DNA from: Candidatus Aegiribacteria sp. MLS_C
GTDB taxonomy: Bacteria > Fermentibacterota > Fermentibacteria > Fermentibacterales > JCC-6
DNA: 64,000 bases
Assembly (NCBI GenBank): GCA_002030045.1
Contig: LQBI01000003.1
Span: forward strand, 34,225-98,224
Direction of reading: 5' to 3'
Shown: positions 17,154-24,374 of the stretch, in pieces
Position numbering within the stretch: position 1 is the stretch's first letter
How the letters are laid out: the number at the start of each line of letters is the position of its first letter
Program-made: the position numbers and the translations under genes
The notes under the pieces: model-generated
Told to the model about the DNA's origin: nothing
What the model saw: only the letters and a program-made list of their open reading frames with translations
Databases searched by the model: none

Positions 17154-17205
17154 CACACGGGGCTCAGCTGTATCTCAGGAGAATGCTTTTCGGACGGAAG
17201 GGATG

Positions 17206-17228
17206 GGGGGCGGCCGGCGGCCGCCCCC
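17206..17228. terminator. Bidirectional GC hairpin at end of the antiporter operon
   Basis: Exact 10-bp inverted repeat GGGGGCGGCC / GGCCGCCCCC with a three-base loop, 52 bases after mrpD and just before the convergent DUF378 stop. There is no long T run. Confidence 0.65.
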
Positions 17229-17234
17229 GGAAGG

Positions 17235-17429
17235 CTACACTTTTCCCGGTCTGACGAAGAGAAGCGACCATACACCGGCCACACCCACGACTATGTAGAC
17301 GATCCTGCTGATGTCCCAGCCCAGGTTGAGGAAACCGGCTATGAGGTCCTTCTCCAGAATCGCGAGGATGCCCCAGTTGATGGCGCCTACGGCGGCGATG
17401 ATCAGCGCGAGCCAGTTGAGGAACTTCAT
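17235..17429 (-). CDS. DUF378 family small membrane protein
   Basis: 64 residues from the ATG at 17429 (the frame is open further up to 17546, but that part is not protein-like). The sequence LNWLALIIAAVGAINWGILAI followed by DLIAGFLN and RIVYIVVGVAGVW is the two-helix DUF378 pattern, with GAINWGL as its core. Function is unknown for the family. The ribosome site is weak, so the exact start is uncertain. Confidence 0.75.
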   Translation of the reverse strand: MKFLNWLALIIAAVGAINWGILAILEKDLIAGFLNLGWDISRIVYIVVGVAGVWSLLFVRPGKV

Positions 17430-17581
17430 GTTTCTTGTGTTCACCCCCCCTCGAATGTCCATTGACCCAATTCTGCACAGCGGAGGCGCCGTTGGCAATG
17501 GTGCTGTCCATTGCCGGAGATGATCACCAGGATACCATCGATCCACCGGGACTCAGGGCCGAAGCTCACAGCCTGATCAGT

Positions 17582-17597
17582 CTTGTTCCTGAACAAG
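17582..17597. promoter_or_regulatory. Perfect 16-bp palindrome, possible operator
   Basis: CTTGTTC-CT-GAACAAG is exactly self-complementary. It lies in the 338-base gap between DUF378 and the cysteine-rich gene, about 150 bases upstream of DUF378. I see no gene in the rest of this gap. Confidence 0.3.
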
Positions 17598-17767
17598 CCC
17601 TGCCGTCCGACGGAATCACCGTATAGACCCCGGAGGGGAGGCGGGAGCGTGAAGGCCGGGCGGCAGTACCCGGTCGGAGCTGAATGCCGGTCGGTAATCA
17701 AAGGAAAAGGGGAGCGGGAGCGGCATGCCACTCCCGCTCCTTATCATCCAGTCAGCGATCCTGCCTT

Positions 17768-18103
17768 TCAGTGGCAGCCGCCGCAGTGGCCGGAATCCAC
17801 CTCCGGCACCTCCTCGTGGTGTCCGCAGCCGCAGTCCTGATGGGAATCCACGCATTCTCCGGAGGCGCAGTCGTCACATTCACCCGCGCAGCCTTCCACT
17901 TCGCCGCCGCAGCAGCAGTCCGTGTCGTGGTCTTCGGCGCAGTCGCACTCTTCGCAGTCCGCGCAGTCCCCGGCGCAGTAATCCTTTTCGCCGCCGCAGC
18001 AGCATTCGGCGCTCTCCGTCGACACCGGGTCCTCCTGTGCGCCGGCGATCATGAAGACACCGGCGACGGCAACTATCATGAAGGGTATCAGCAGTCTTCT
18101 CAT
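17768..18103 (-). CDS. Cysteine-rich secreted protein with an internal duplication
   Basis: 111 residues: a signal peptide (MRRLLIPFMIVAVAGVFMIAGA) and a mature acidic region of about 85 residues with 19 Cys and several His. Two copies of a module are visible: CCCGGEKDYCAGDCADC near residue 34 and CCCGGEVEGCAGECDDC near residue 65. A Cys/His tail follows (CGCGHHEE, HCGGCH). The pattern fits metal chelation or a disulfide-rich envelope protein. It lies downstream of an ArsR-type regulator on the same strand, and its ATG overlaps the stop of the small ORF 18100-18240 (ATGA). Metal storage or sensing is inferred; no known family is recognised. Confidence 0.75.
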   Translation of the reverse strand: MRRLLIPFMIVAVAGVFMIAGAQEDPVSTESAECCCGGEKDYCAGDCADCEECDCAEDHDTDCCCGGEVEGCAGECDDCASGECVDSHQDCGCGHHEEVPEVDSGHCGGCH

Positions 18104-18240
18104 CTGTCCTTCTTCTCCCTGCCGCAGCAGTCGTGGCGACTGTCCTCGCCGTGGCATTCCCTTACCTGTTCCGGCGAACAGTCCTCCGGTCTGCCCTTCA
18201 GCCTGTCAGGCCTTTCGCATCTTCGGCTTCCTCCGCACAT
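18100..18240 (-). CDS. Small cysteine-containing ORF between ArsR and the Cys-rich gene
   Basis: 46 codons beginning inside the 3' end of the ArsR gene and ending in a TGA that overlaps the ATG of the Cys-rich gene. The product would contain six Cys, including a terminal HDCCGREKK. The tight coupling supports a translated ORF. It has no recognised family and no clear ribosome site of its own, so it may be fortuitous. Confidence 0.35.
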   Translation of the reverse strand: MCGGSRRCERPDRLKGRPEDCSPEQVRECHGEDSRHDCCGREKKDR

Positions 18241-18566
18241 GTCCTGCCTCCTTCGGGTCTGCATTCGAACCTGCCTCCAGCCCTCTCCGCGAACAGCCGC
18301 CGAAGAAGGTGGAGCATTCCATCGAGTTTTTCCCTGTCGACGCTGTAGTGGACGAAATAACCTTCCCTCTCGGACCTTACGAGTCCGTTCAGATGGAGCA
18401 GCCGCAGGTGCTGCGATACCGCGCTCTGTGAAATACCCAGATTCCTGGCCAGTCCGTTCACGCATATGGAGTCGTATTCAAGGAGCAGGTCTATCAACCT
18501 GAGCCTGCTCTCGACCCCTATGATGCCCAGGAACTCGGCGAGAAGGGAAAGTTCTGTGTCCTCCAT
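18198..18566 (-). CDS. ArsR/SmtB family transcriptional regulator
   Basis: 122 residues with the winged-helix pattern of ArsR proteins: RLRLIDLLLE, then SICVNGLARNLGISQSAVSQHLRLLHLNGLV, then a wing SEREGYFVHYSV. The metal-site helix has ICVNGL, so only the first Cys of the classical ELCVCDL pair is kept (Cys35). Two more Cys lie in the tail (102 and 110), which could complete a different site. It is preceded by AAGGAAG and by a 12-2-12 palindrome overlapping its promoter, so autorepression is very likely. It probably governs the Cys-rich gene just downstream. Confidence 0.9.
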   Translation of the reverse strand: MEDTELSLLAEFLGIIGVESRLRLIDLLLEYDSICVNGLARNLGISQSAVSQHLRLLHLNGLVRSEREGYFVHYSVDREKLDGMLHLLRRLFAERAGGRFECRPEGGRTCAEEAEDAKGLTG

Positions 18567-18578
18567 CGTCTTCCTTTC

Positions 18579-18604
18579 AGTATATGAGTATCTACTTATA
18601 TACT
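18579..18604. promoter_or_regulatory. 12-2-12 ArsR/SmtB-type operator
   Basis: AGTATATGAGTA, TC, TACTTATATACT: the arms match at 11 of 12 positions. It lies 13-38 bases upstream of the ArsR ATG (18566) and covers the predicted -10 region. Arm length and spacing are those of classical SmtB/ArsR operators. Confidence 0.75.
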
Positions 18605-18617
18605 ATTTCGATGTCAA
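18589..18617 (-). promoter_or_regulatory. Candidate promoter of the arsR gene
   Basis: On the minus strand TTGACA (18617-18612) is followed after 17 bases by TAGATA (18594-18589). The -35 is perfect and the -10 weak; the operator covers the -10 and most of the spacer, so binding would block RNA polymerase. Confidence 0.5.
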
Positions 18618-18678
18618 GCCGGAATGCGGTTATGCAGGAACGGTGTCCCCAGGGCAGCTTTGAATGAAGGGTCCGAGG

Positions 18679-19209
18679 CTACTCCGCCGCCTCCCTGCCC
18701 CTCTGAAGGAGCACCTGCACCACGGACATGGCCGGGTCGTTCACCGTCAGGAAGGTCTGCACCGGTTCTTCCATTCCCGGGAACCAGGCCTCCATGGAGA
18801 CCTCGCCTGTGGCCGGAGTGAAGAAGGGCCGGTAGCAGTGGTTGATGATGTACCAGAGTTCCTCCGGGTATATCATCACGTTGCTCCGCAGGTCACCGCT
18901 GTTGTAGAAGAGGGCGTGCTGGCCGTAGACCAGGTATTCGTCGCCTGCCCTGAGGGTGAAACGGGCGTCTTCGTCGTACATGACGTCCCACATCTCCTCC
19001 ATGGTCATATGCCCGTAGGGGGTCCCGTACTCCCAGTGGTCGGGGCGGCCGTCACCGGTGATCACGATGACGGTTATGTCGCCGTCCTCCCTCTCGTAGT
19101 AGCGGGGGTACTCCATTCCTCCCCAGTAGGGATAGGGTGAATACGGATGGAAGGTCTGTGCGGCAAGGGGCACGGCAAGAGTCAATGACAGGACAAGCAA
19201 TATTCTCAT
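18679..19209 (-). CDS. Secreted protein of unknown function
   Basis: 176 residues from the ATG at 19209, chosen because GGAGGTGA lies five bases upstream and the product then begins with a signal peptide (MRILLVLSLTLAVPLAAQ). The mature part begins FHPYSPYPYWGGMEYPRYYE and continues with DGDITVIVITGDGRPDHWEYG and an acidic helix. It ends QVLLQRGREAAE. I do not recognise a family. The aromatic, Pro-rich N-terminal stretch looks like a surface-exposed linker. Its nearest upstream neighbour on the strand is the HPP membrane protein, 70 bases away, so they may share a transcript. Confidence 0.65.
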   Translation of the reverse strand: MRILLVLSLTLAVPLAAQTFHPYSPYPYWGGMEYPRYYEREDGDITVIVITGDGRPDHWEYGTPYGHMTMEEMWDVMYDEDARFTLRAGDEYLVYGQHALFYNSGDLRSNVMIYPEELWYIINHCYRPFFTPATGEVSMEAWFPGMEEPVQTFLTVNDPAMSVVQVLLQRGREAAE

Positions 19210-19279
19210 TACGTTCACCTCCTGTGTATCTACCCTGAATAACCGCCCTGTGTTCCCGCGGCTCCGGTTCACCGCCCTG

Positions 19280-19837
19280 TCAGATGAGGTCCCTCAGGTG
19301 CTTCTTGAAGGAGAACCTCACCAGCACCAGGAGCAGTACGGCAGCACCTATCACAAGGATGGACATCGCGTTCCACCTGTTGATCACCAGCGCCAGGGCT
19401 ATGGCCGCCGCCGGGGGGTGCTCGGTATCCGTCAGTACCATGAGGAACGTCGAAAGGCCCACGGCCACTCCACCCATGACGATGGGAGTCCCCGCCCAGC
19501 AGATATCCGTGACGGGAGAGATCGACCTGCCGAGAATGGTGCAGACCACCCCGGAGACCACTCCCACGGAGTAGCCTCCCAGGAGCGACCTGTAGCCGGC
19601 GGGCTGGGAGCCGGGAGAGGTGAAGACCATGAAGGCCGATGCTCCTATGGAGGCTATGATGGCGGTCTGGTCGGTGTAGTCCAGGACAAGCAGGACACCC
19701 ACCACGGTGGCCATGGCCAGGAAGCACTGGAACAGGTAGTACCAGGCGTAGCGAAAGAAGTCCGGGTCCAGCAGCTTCCGCCTTCCGCGTTCCCTCTGTC
19801 CGGGTCTCTTCTCCCTGTCCAGTCCGTCGTCCCTCAT
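19280..19837 (-). CDS. HPP family integral membrane protein
   Basis: 185 residues with a basic N-terminus and four membrane helices. The family signature EHPPAAAIALALV is in the loop before the last helix, preceded by IGASAFMVFTSPGSQPAGYRSLLGGYSVG. HPP proteins are found widely and have been linked in some organisms to nitrite transport; a specific role here is not evident. GGGAG precedes neither Met strongly, so the start could be slightly different. Confidence 0.85.
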   Translation of the reverse strand: MRDDGLDREKRPGQRERGRRKLLDPDFFRYAWYYLFQCFLAMATVVGVLLVLDYTDQTAIIASIGASAFMVFTSPGSQPAGYRSLLGGYSVGVVSGVVCTILGRSISPVTDICWAGTPIVMGGVAVGLSTFLMVLTDTEHPPAAAIALALVINRWNAMSILVIGAAVLLLVLVRFSFKKHLRDLI

Positions 19838-19892
19838 GGAAGGGAGAATAACCTCCCCGCGGCTCCGGGGTCAAGGAAACCGATCGGGTGGA

Positions 19893-19921
19893 TTGACCGG
19901 ACCGGACCTCCCAAATATTAT
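19893..19921 (+). promoter_or_regulatory. Candidate promoter of the CotH gene
   Basis: TTGACC (19893-19898), 17-base spacer, TATTAT (19916-19921); five of six consensus bases in each box. It is about 50 bases upstream of the CotH ATG. Confidence 0.55.
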
Positions 19922-19971
19922 GATGACTGGTAATTACTTTTTCATGACTCTTCAGAGGCGAATACCGGCAT

Positions 19972-22512
19972 ATGCTGATGTCCATCCTTGCGGCGGTCCT
20001 GCTGGCGGGCACTCCTCCCGTGTACCGTCTCACCATAGAGGACCAGTACCTGGCGGAGATGCTGGCGGACCCATACTCCGACGTATGGTACCCGGCACAC
20101 ATCGAGTGCCCCGGCGGCGAATCCGACTGCCTGGTCAAGATCCGGGGCAATACATCCCCGGAATTCCCGAAGAAGAGCCTTGCCATCAATCTGGACGATC
20201 CGGGAGTGCTCGGCAGGACCAGGCTCAACCTCAACGCCCAGTACAGGGACCTGAGCCAGATGAGGGACGGGCTTGGAATGCTGTTGACGAGGCTGATGGG
20301 TTTCCCGTCACCCCTGACCAGCCACGCCCTGCTCTACGTGAACAACGAGTACTGGGGCGTCTACCTGGAGATAGAGAGGGTGGACGGGGATTTCCTGTCC
20401 AGGAACGGTTACGGGCCGGGTCCGCTCTTCAAGGCCACGGACCATACCGCCCGTTTCGGCTGGCTGCCCTCGGGAGTCTCCCAGACCTTCGGCTACCGGC
20501 CCATGTCCGACAGCGAGGTGTACCTTCCCGACCTGCTTCGGCTGATCGATGCCGTCCTTCTGGGAGAGGGCTTCCCCGACATCGATACCGAGATGTTCCT
20601 TGCATACTACGCCGTGGTCCTGGGCATCGTGGACAACGACGGCGGCTCCATGAACTTCTATCTCCACCGTGATGACGACGGCAGCTGGAGGGTATTCCCC
20701 TGGGACAGGGACAGCAGCTTCGGAAGCGAATGGGGCGGATTCTACAACCCGGAACTCTACCGCTGCACCTCCCTCCTTCACCTTCAGCGAACGGCCCTCT
20801 ACTGCAGGCTTCTTCAGGACACGGACATGAGGGTCCTGTTCGACCAGTACCTGATGCAGATCTCGGACCTGATGGAGGAAGAGCTGCTTGCGTCGGTGGA
20901 CTCCATCTACGAGGAGATAAGGGGATTCGTCTACACGGACACCATGAAGCAGGGGAGCAACGCGGATTTCGACCAGGCCTACCTGGACCTGAGGGAGTTC
21001 CTGCTCCAGAGGTCCTCCTTCATTCAGGACAGCATGATGGGACTCTACCGGCCGGTGCCGGTCTGCTCGATCTCCATAGACCCGGTGAACCCCTCCTGCG
21101 ACCATACGCTGATCGGGATAACCGCCTGGACGGAGGAACCGGTGGCGGAATGCTGGCCCTTCATAACCGTGGACAGGGGCGAGACCTTCGGTTTCTATCT
21201 CGAGGAGGTCCCCGGCTCCGGCGGCACCCAGTGGTCCGGGTTCTTCCTGATGCCCGTCAAGACCTACGCCGCCTACTATTCCTTCAGGACGCTGAGCCTG
21301 CAGGCCGAGGAACGGGGATGCCCTGTCTACTTCCACTTTTTCCCCGAGTACGGGTACATGATCTACCAGCACGACTACTGGCTGAGCACCCACCCGGCCT
21401 CGGTGGTCAGGCTCGCGCCGTTCAGACCGGATGAACTGGTGGTGGGGGTCCCGGTACGGTACGGGCCGGACCTGTGGCTGCTTCCACTGGTCAACGGAAG
21501 TACCGGCCCCATGGACCTTTCGCTGTGCTCCGTGGAGCTGGGGGAACCTCCGGGGAGGGTCTTCTTCCCCGAGAGCACGGTGGTGCAGCCCGGGAACACC
21601 CTCTTCATAGCCAGCGACCTGGAGGCTGCGGAGAGCCAGTGGTCCGGCAGGAGCTTCATGGGAAGCAGCGGCGTACAGGACCCCGGAGGCACCGCCCTGA
21701 AACTTCTGGATCCCGCCTGGAAACAGGTCATGGAGGAACAGGTCCCCCAGTCGGCATCCGGTATCCTCCAGGGCTTCCCCCTGGTCATATCGGAGATAAA
21801 CCACTCCGGCGGCGGTGCCTTCGAATGCGGCGACTGGCTGGAGCTGTACAACCCTTCGGAAGAGGCGGTGGACGTAGGGGGGTACCTTCTCGAGGACGGG
21901 GACGGGAACGTCTCCATGGTCCCCTACGGAGGAGGGGAGATCGGACCTCGCGGTTTCCTGGTCCTGTGCAACGACATCGACCGCTTTCGAAGAAGCTTCC
22001 CCGATGTGTCCAACGTCCTGGAGGGTCTGGGCTTCGGTCTATCCGGGGACAGGGAGGAGATCCGTATCTACGACCGTGGAGGCAACCCCTCCGAATCAAT
22101 GTACTACATGACCTCCACTCCCTGGCCGGACAGCAGGGACAGGATACTGAGCCTCCTCTCCCCTCTCGGGGACTGGCACCGCTCCGACAGCTGGGAGGCG
22201 GTGGACAGGCCGGGCACTCCTGGATCGGCCAACCCCGGATGGTTCCATTACGGGGACTGGCTGCAGCTCGGTGCTGTGGACCCCAATCCCTGCAGGGGCT
22301 CCATCATGTTCGATTATTCAGCCGAGAACGCACCGGTGAGAGGCATGATCTTCGATCTTGCCGGCAGACTGGTACTTGACCTGGGAATCCTGCCCCCGGA
22401 GGGAGGTTCCATGATCGCGGAACTGCCGGAAAGGGAGTTCCCTCCGGGCACCTACTTCCTTATGCTCCGCGCAGGCGGCCGGACGGCCTGCAGGAAGTTC
22501 GTCGCGCTCTGA
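19972..22512 (+). CDS. CotH kinase family protein with lamin-tail domain and type IX C-terminal sorting domain
   Basis: 846 residues with a short signal peptide (MLMSILAAVLLAGT). The CotH kinase region spans about 20-370 with the conserved KIRGNTSPEFPKKSL, a central DNDGGSMNFYLH and the catalytic-type VFPWDRDSSFGSEWGG. A middle beta-rich region is followed by a lamin-tail domain (~600-750) starting LVISEINHSGGG with GDWLELYNPS. The last 85 residues begin DPNPCRGSIMFDY and end in GTYFLMLRAGGRTACRKFV, the usual type A Por sorting domain. CotH proteins phosphorylate spore-coat or surface proteins in other bacteria; here an exported, surface-attached kinase or structural protein is inferred. It stands alone behind its own promoter. 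Confidence 0.88.
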   Translation: MLMSILAAVLLAGTPPVYRLTIEDQYLAEMLADPYSDVWYPAHIECPGGESDCLVKIRGNTSPEFPKKSLAINLDDPGVLGRTRLNLNAQYRDLSQMRDGLGMLLTRLMGFPSPLTSHALLYVNNEYWGVYLEIERVDGDFLSRNGYGPGPLFKATDHTARFGWLPSGVSQTFGYRPMSDSEVYLPDLLRLIDAVLLGEGFPDIDTEMFLAYYAVVLGIVDNDGGSMNFYLHRDDDGSWRVFPWDRDSSFGSEWGGFYNPELYRCTSLLHLQRTALYCRLLQDTDMRVLFDQYLMQISDLMEEELLASVDSIYEEIRGFVYTDTMKQGSNADFDQAYLDLREFLLQRSSFIQDSMMGLYRPVPVCSISIDPVNPSCDHTLIGITAWTEEPVAECWPFITVDRGETFGFYLEEVPGSGGTQWSGFFLMPVKTYAAYYSFRTLSLQAEERGCPVYFHFFPEYGYMIYQHDYWLSTHPASVVRLAPFRPDELVVGVPVRYGPDLWLLPLVNGSTGPMDLSLCSVELGEPPGRVFFPESTVVQPGNTLFIASDLEAAESQWSGRSFMGSSGVQDPGGTALKLLDPAWKQVMEEQVPQSASGILQGFPLVISEINHSGGGAFECGDWLELYNPSEEAVDVGGYLLEDGDGNVSMVPYGGGEIGPRGFLVLCNDIDRFRRSFPDVSNVLEGLGFGLSGDREEIRIYDRGGNPSESMYYMTSTPWPDSRDRILSLLSPLGDWHRSDSWEAVDRPGTPGSANPGWFHYGDWLQLGAVDPNPCRGSIMFDYSAENAPVRGMIFDLAGRLVLDLGILPPEGGSMIAELPEREFPPGTYFLMLRAGGRTACRKFVAL

Positions 22513-22519
22513 CCCCGTC

Positions 22520-23164
22520 TCAGATATCCTCCGGACCAAGCTCCGGGGGAAAGTAGAGATCTATGGGACCGAAGACGTAAGCCGCCACCTGGTAGGGCGG
22601 GAAGATGACCCGATAGCCCGCCGTCCCTCCCTCGCCGTCGGGCAGGGGCAGAAGACTGTGGTAATTGTCGGGATCGGCCGATGCACCCTCCTCTATCCAT
22701 CCCTCGTCGTCAAGTATCCCGTTCAGTCTCGCCATAACGGAATCGGCGAATGCCCCGAACTCCTCCTCCCCTCCGAGCAGTTCCACGGGACCTATGAAAT
22801 CCTCCAGTTCCAGGTCGTAGACGAACGCCCTGGTCCAGCTGTTCCCGTGTGCGCCTCCCGAGTACTCCCAGGTCCACGCCATGACGCATACCAGGCCGTC
22901 CGGCGAGGGCTCGTCGGTGAAGGTTATCTCCAGGTTCCACTGGGGCATGAACGGATCGTCCAGTGAGTATTCGTCGAACCGGGCCCTGAAGGCCGGAACC
23001 TGCTTCGAGACGTACGCCTCAAGGCTGTCGCCTATGGCCCGGTTCTCCATTGCCGCATCGGAGTAATGAACCGATATCGAGTAACCATCTCCCGCCTCCG
23101 CCCAGTCGCTTCCCTCGATCGAGGCCCGGGGAGCAAGAAGCATCAGCGCAAGAAAGAACGGCAT
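22520..23164 (-). CDS. Exported RsiV/DUF3298-like protein
   Basis: About 214 residues from the ATG at 23164, six bases after GGAAGGAG. A signal peptide (MPFFLALMLLAPRAS) precedes a DUF4163-like part (ISVHYSDAA, then AYVSKQVPAFRARFDEYS). The DUF3298 part follows, with the family motif WEYSGGAHGNSWTRAFVYDL and a closing VIFPPYQVAAYVFGP. RsiV and relatives are lysozyme-binding proteins; many exported homologues have unknown partners. It ends eight bases from the CotH stop in convergent arrangement. Confidence 0.8.
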   Translation of the reverse strand: MPFFLALMLLAPRASIEGSDWAEAGDGYSISVHYSDAAMENRAIGDSLEAYVSKQVPAFRARFDEYSLDDPFMPQWNLEITFTDEPSPDGLVCVMAWTWEYSGGAHGNSWTRAFVYDLELEDFIGPVELLGGEEEFGAFADSVMARLNGILDDEGWIEEGASADPDNYHSLLPLPDGEGGTAGYRVIFPPYQVAAYVFGPIDLYFPPELGPEDI

Positions 23165-23382
23165 GCCCACTCCTTCCGATATATCCTCCGGTATCGTGCC
23201 CGAAACTCAGCCATCCCCCGTTTGCATCCGGTGGATCCAGCGCCGCCCGCTCGGAAGGCTCCGCGACACTTCCCGCAGACGGAGGGACACCTCCCCGGTA
23301 CTCCAGGTCCCGAGTGTGCTTCCGGATCCTAAAGGTAACCGAATCCGTTCCGGCGGACCAGTGAAACACTGAGGAGGATGGA

Positions 23383-24250
23383 ATGAGGGCGATCACGGCG
23401 GCTCTGCTCCTGGCTGCGGCGGCAGGTGCGGACTGCGTGGAGATAGGCTCCGGGGGCACCCCGGTCACCAACCGGCCCTTCTGCGGCTCCTGAGGGGACC
23501 CGGGACGAAGGTACCGGGTCCTGGTACTCGAAGAGGAGATGAACGGTCGGGCATCCATAGAGCGCATCGAACTCTATTCCACCCATGACTTCCAGGCGGA
23601 AGGGTACTACTGCGATTTCGAGATGCCGGTCTGCAGCACGGAGGTATCATCCCTGTCGACATACTTCGAGGCCAGCTACGGGGGCAACCCGCCAGTCCCG
23701 GTCCTCTTCCTCGATACCCTGACAACAGACCGGGCCGACTCCACTCCCGGATGGAACGGCTTCGATCTCGCCGGGCCCTTCATCTACCAGGGCACCGGCA
23801 ACCTGCTGTTCGAGTTCAGGTACATGGGAAGCAGCGGCACCACTGTGAACGTCGGGGCAGCGTCCCTACCGTCGGCGGACAGGTGCCTGGACGGGGAGGG
23901 TATCCCTCCTGCCCCGTGGGCGAAACCATGTCGTTCCTCACCTCCGTGCGCGTCCACTACGCCTCAACGGGAACGGGTCCTCCCCCGTCCCCCCCCTGTC
24001 GATCGCCCCGGCATCGGTGCCCTGCGGGTGTTCCACGGAGCTTCACCTCCTGGTACCGGAGGATGGCGCCGTCTCGCTTTCACTGCTGGACCTGTCGGAA
24101 GGACAGTGCTCAATGTCCTCGACGGCGAGTTCATGGATTCGGGCTGCCACCTCCTGCCCGTGGACCTCTCCGGTCAGCCGCCGGGCGTTTGCCCGGCCCT
24201 GATGCGGATACGGAACGAGGCCGCCGCCTGCGGTCTGGTCAGGATCCGAC
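23383..24250 (+). pseudogene. Broken gene for a secreted protein with type IX-like C-terminus
   Basis: A GGAGG-preceded ATG gives a signal peptide (MRAITAALLLAAAAGADC) and the start of an Ig-like domain, then TGA at 23491-23493. The same frame continues with VLVLEEEMNGRASIERIELY and GTGNLLFEFRYMGSSG to about 23910. Reading then shifts to frame 3 (ETMSFLTSVRVHYAST), to frame 2 near 24000 (CSTELHLLVPEDGAVSLSLL), and back to frame 1 near 24110 (LNVLDGEFMDSGCHLLPVDL and AAACGLVRIR). The last part is a typical sorting-domain end. One nonsense codon and three frameshifts make this a decayed gene, unless the assembly is poor here. The 3' limit is approximate. Confidence 0.75.
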
Positions 24251-24374
24251 ATCGCCTGAGGTTTCAGCTGATCCCGTTCGAAGCAGCGGCATTCGCTCGG
24301 TCCTATCCTCCGGTCCGCGTTTTGAGTATTCTATTCTCTGGCGAATCCATGAAACCCTTTCGTTCGGAGGTCTC

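Noticed and set aside
18679-19209. GWxTD-domain assignment for the secreted protein
   Set aside because: A GDGRPDHWEYGTP segment looks vaguely similar, but the GWxTD signature itself is absent.
20308-21804. 498-codon minus-strand frame opposite the CotH gene
   Set aside because: Antisense artefact of GC-rich codon use; the CotH frame has all its family motifs.
23751-24374. N-terminal extension of the cyclase gene
   Set aside because: This part is the decayed secreted-protein gene read in a partly wrong frame; a ribosome site marks the true start at 24375.
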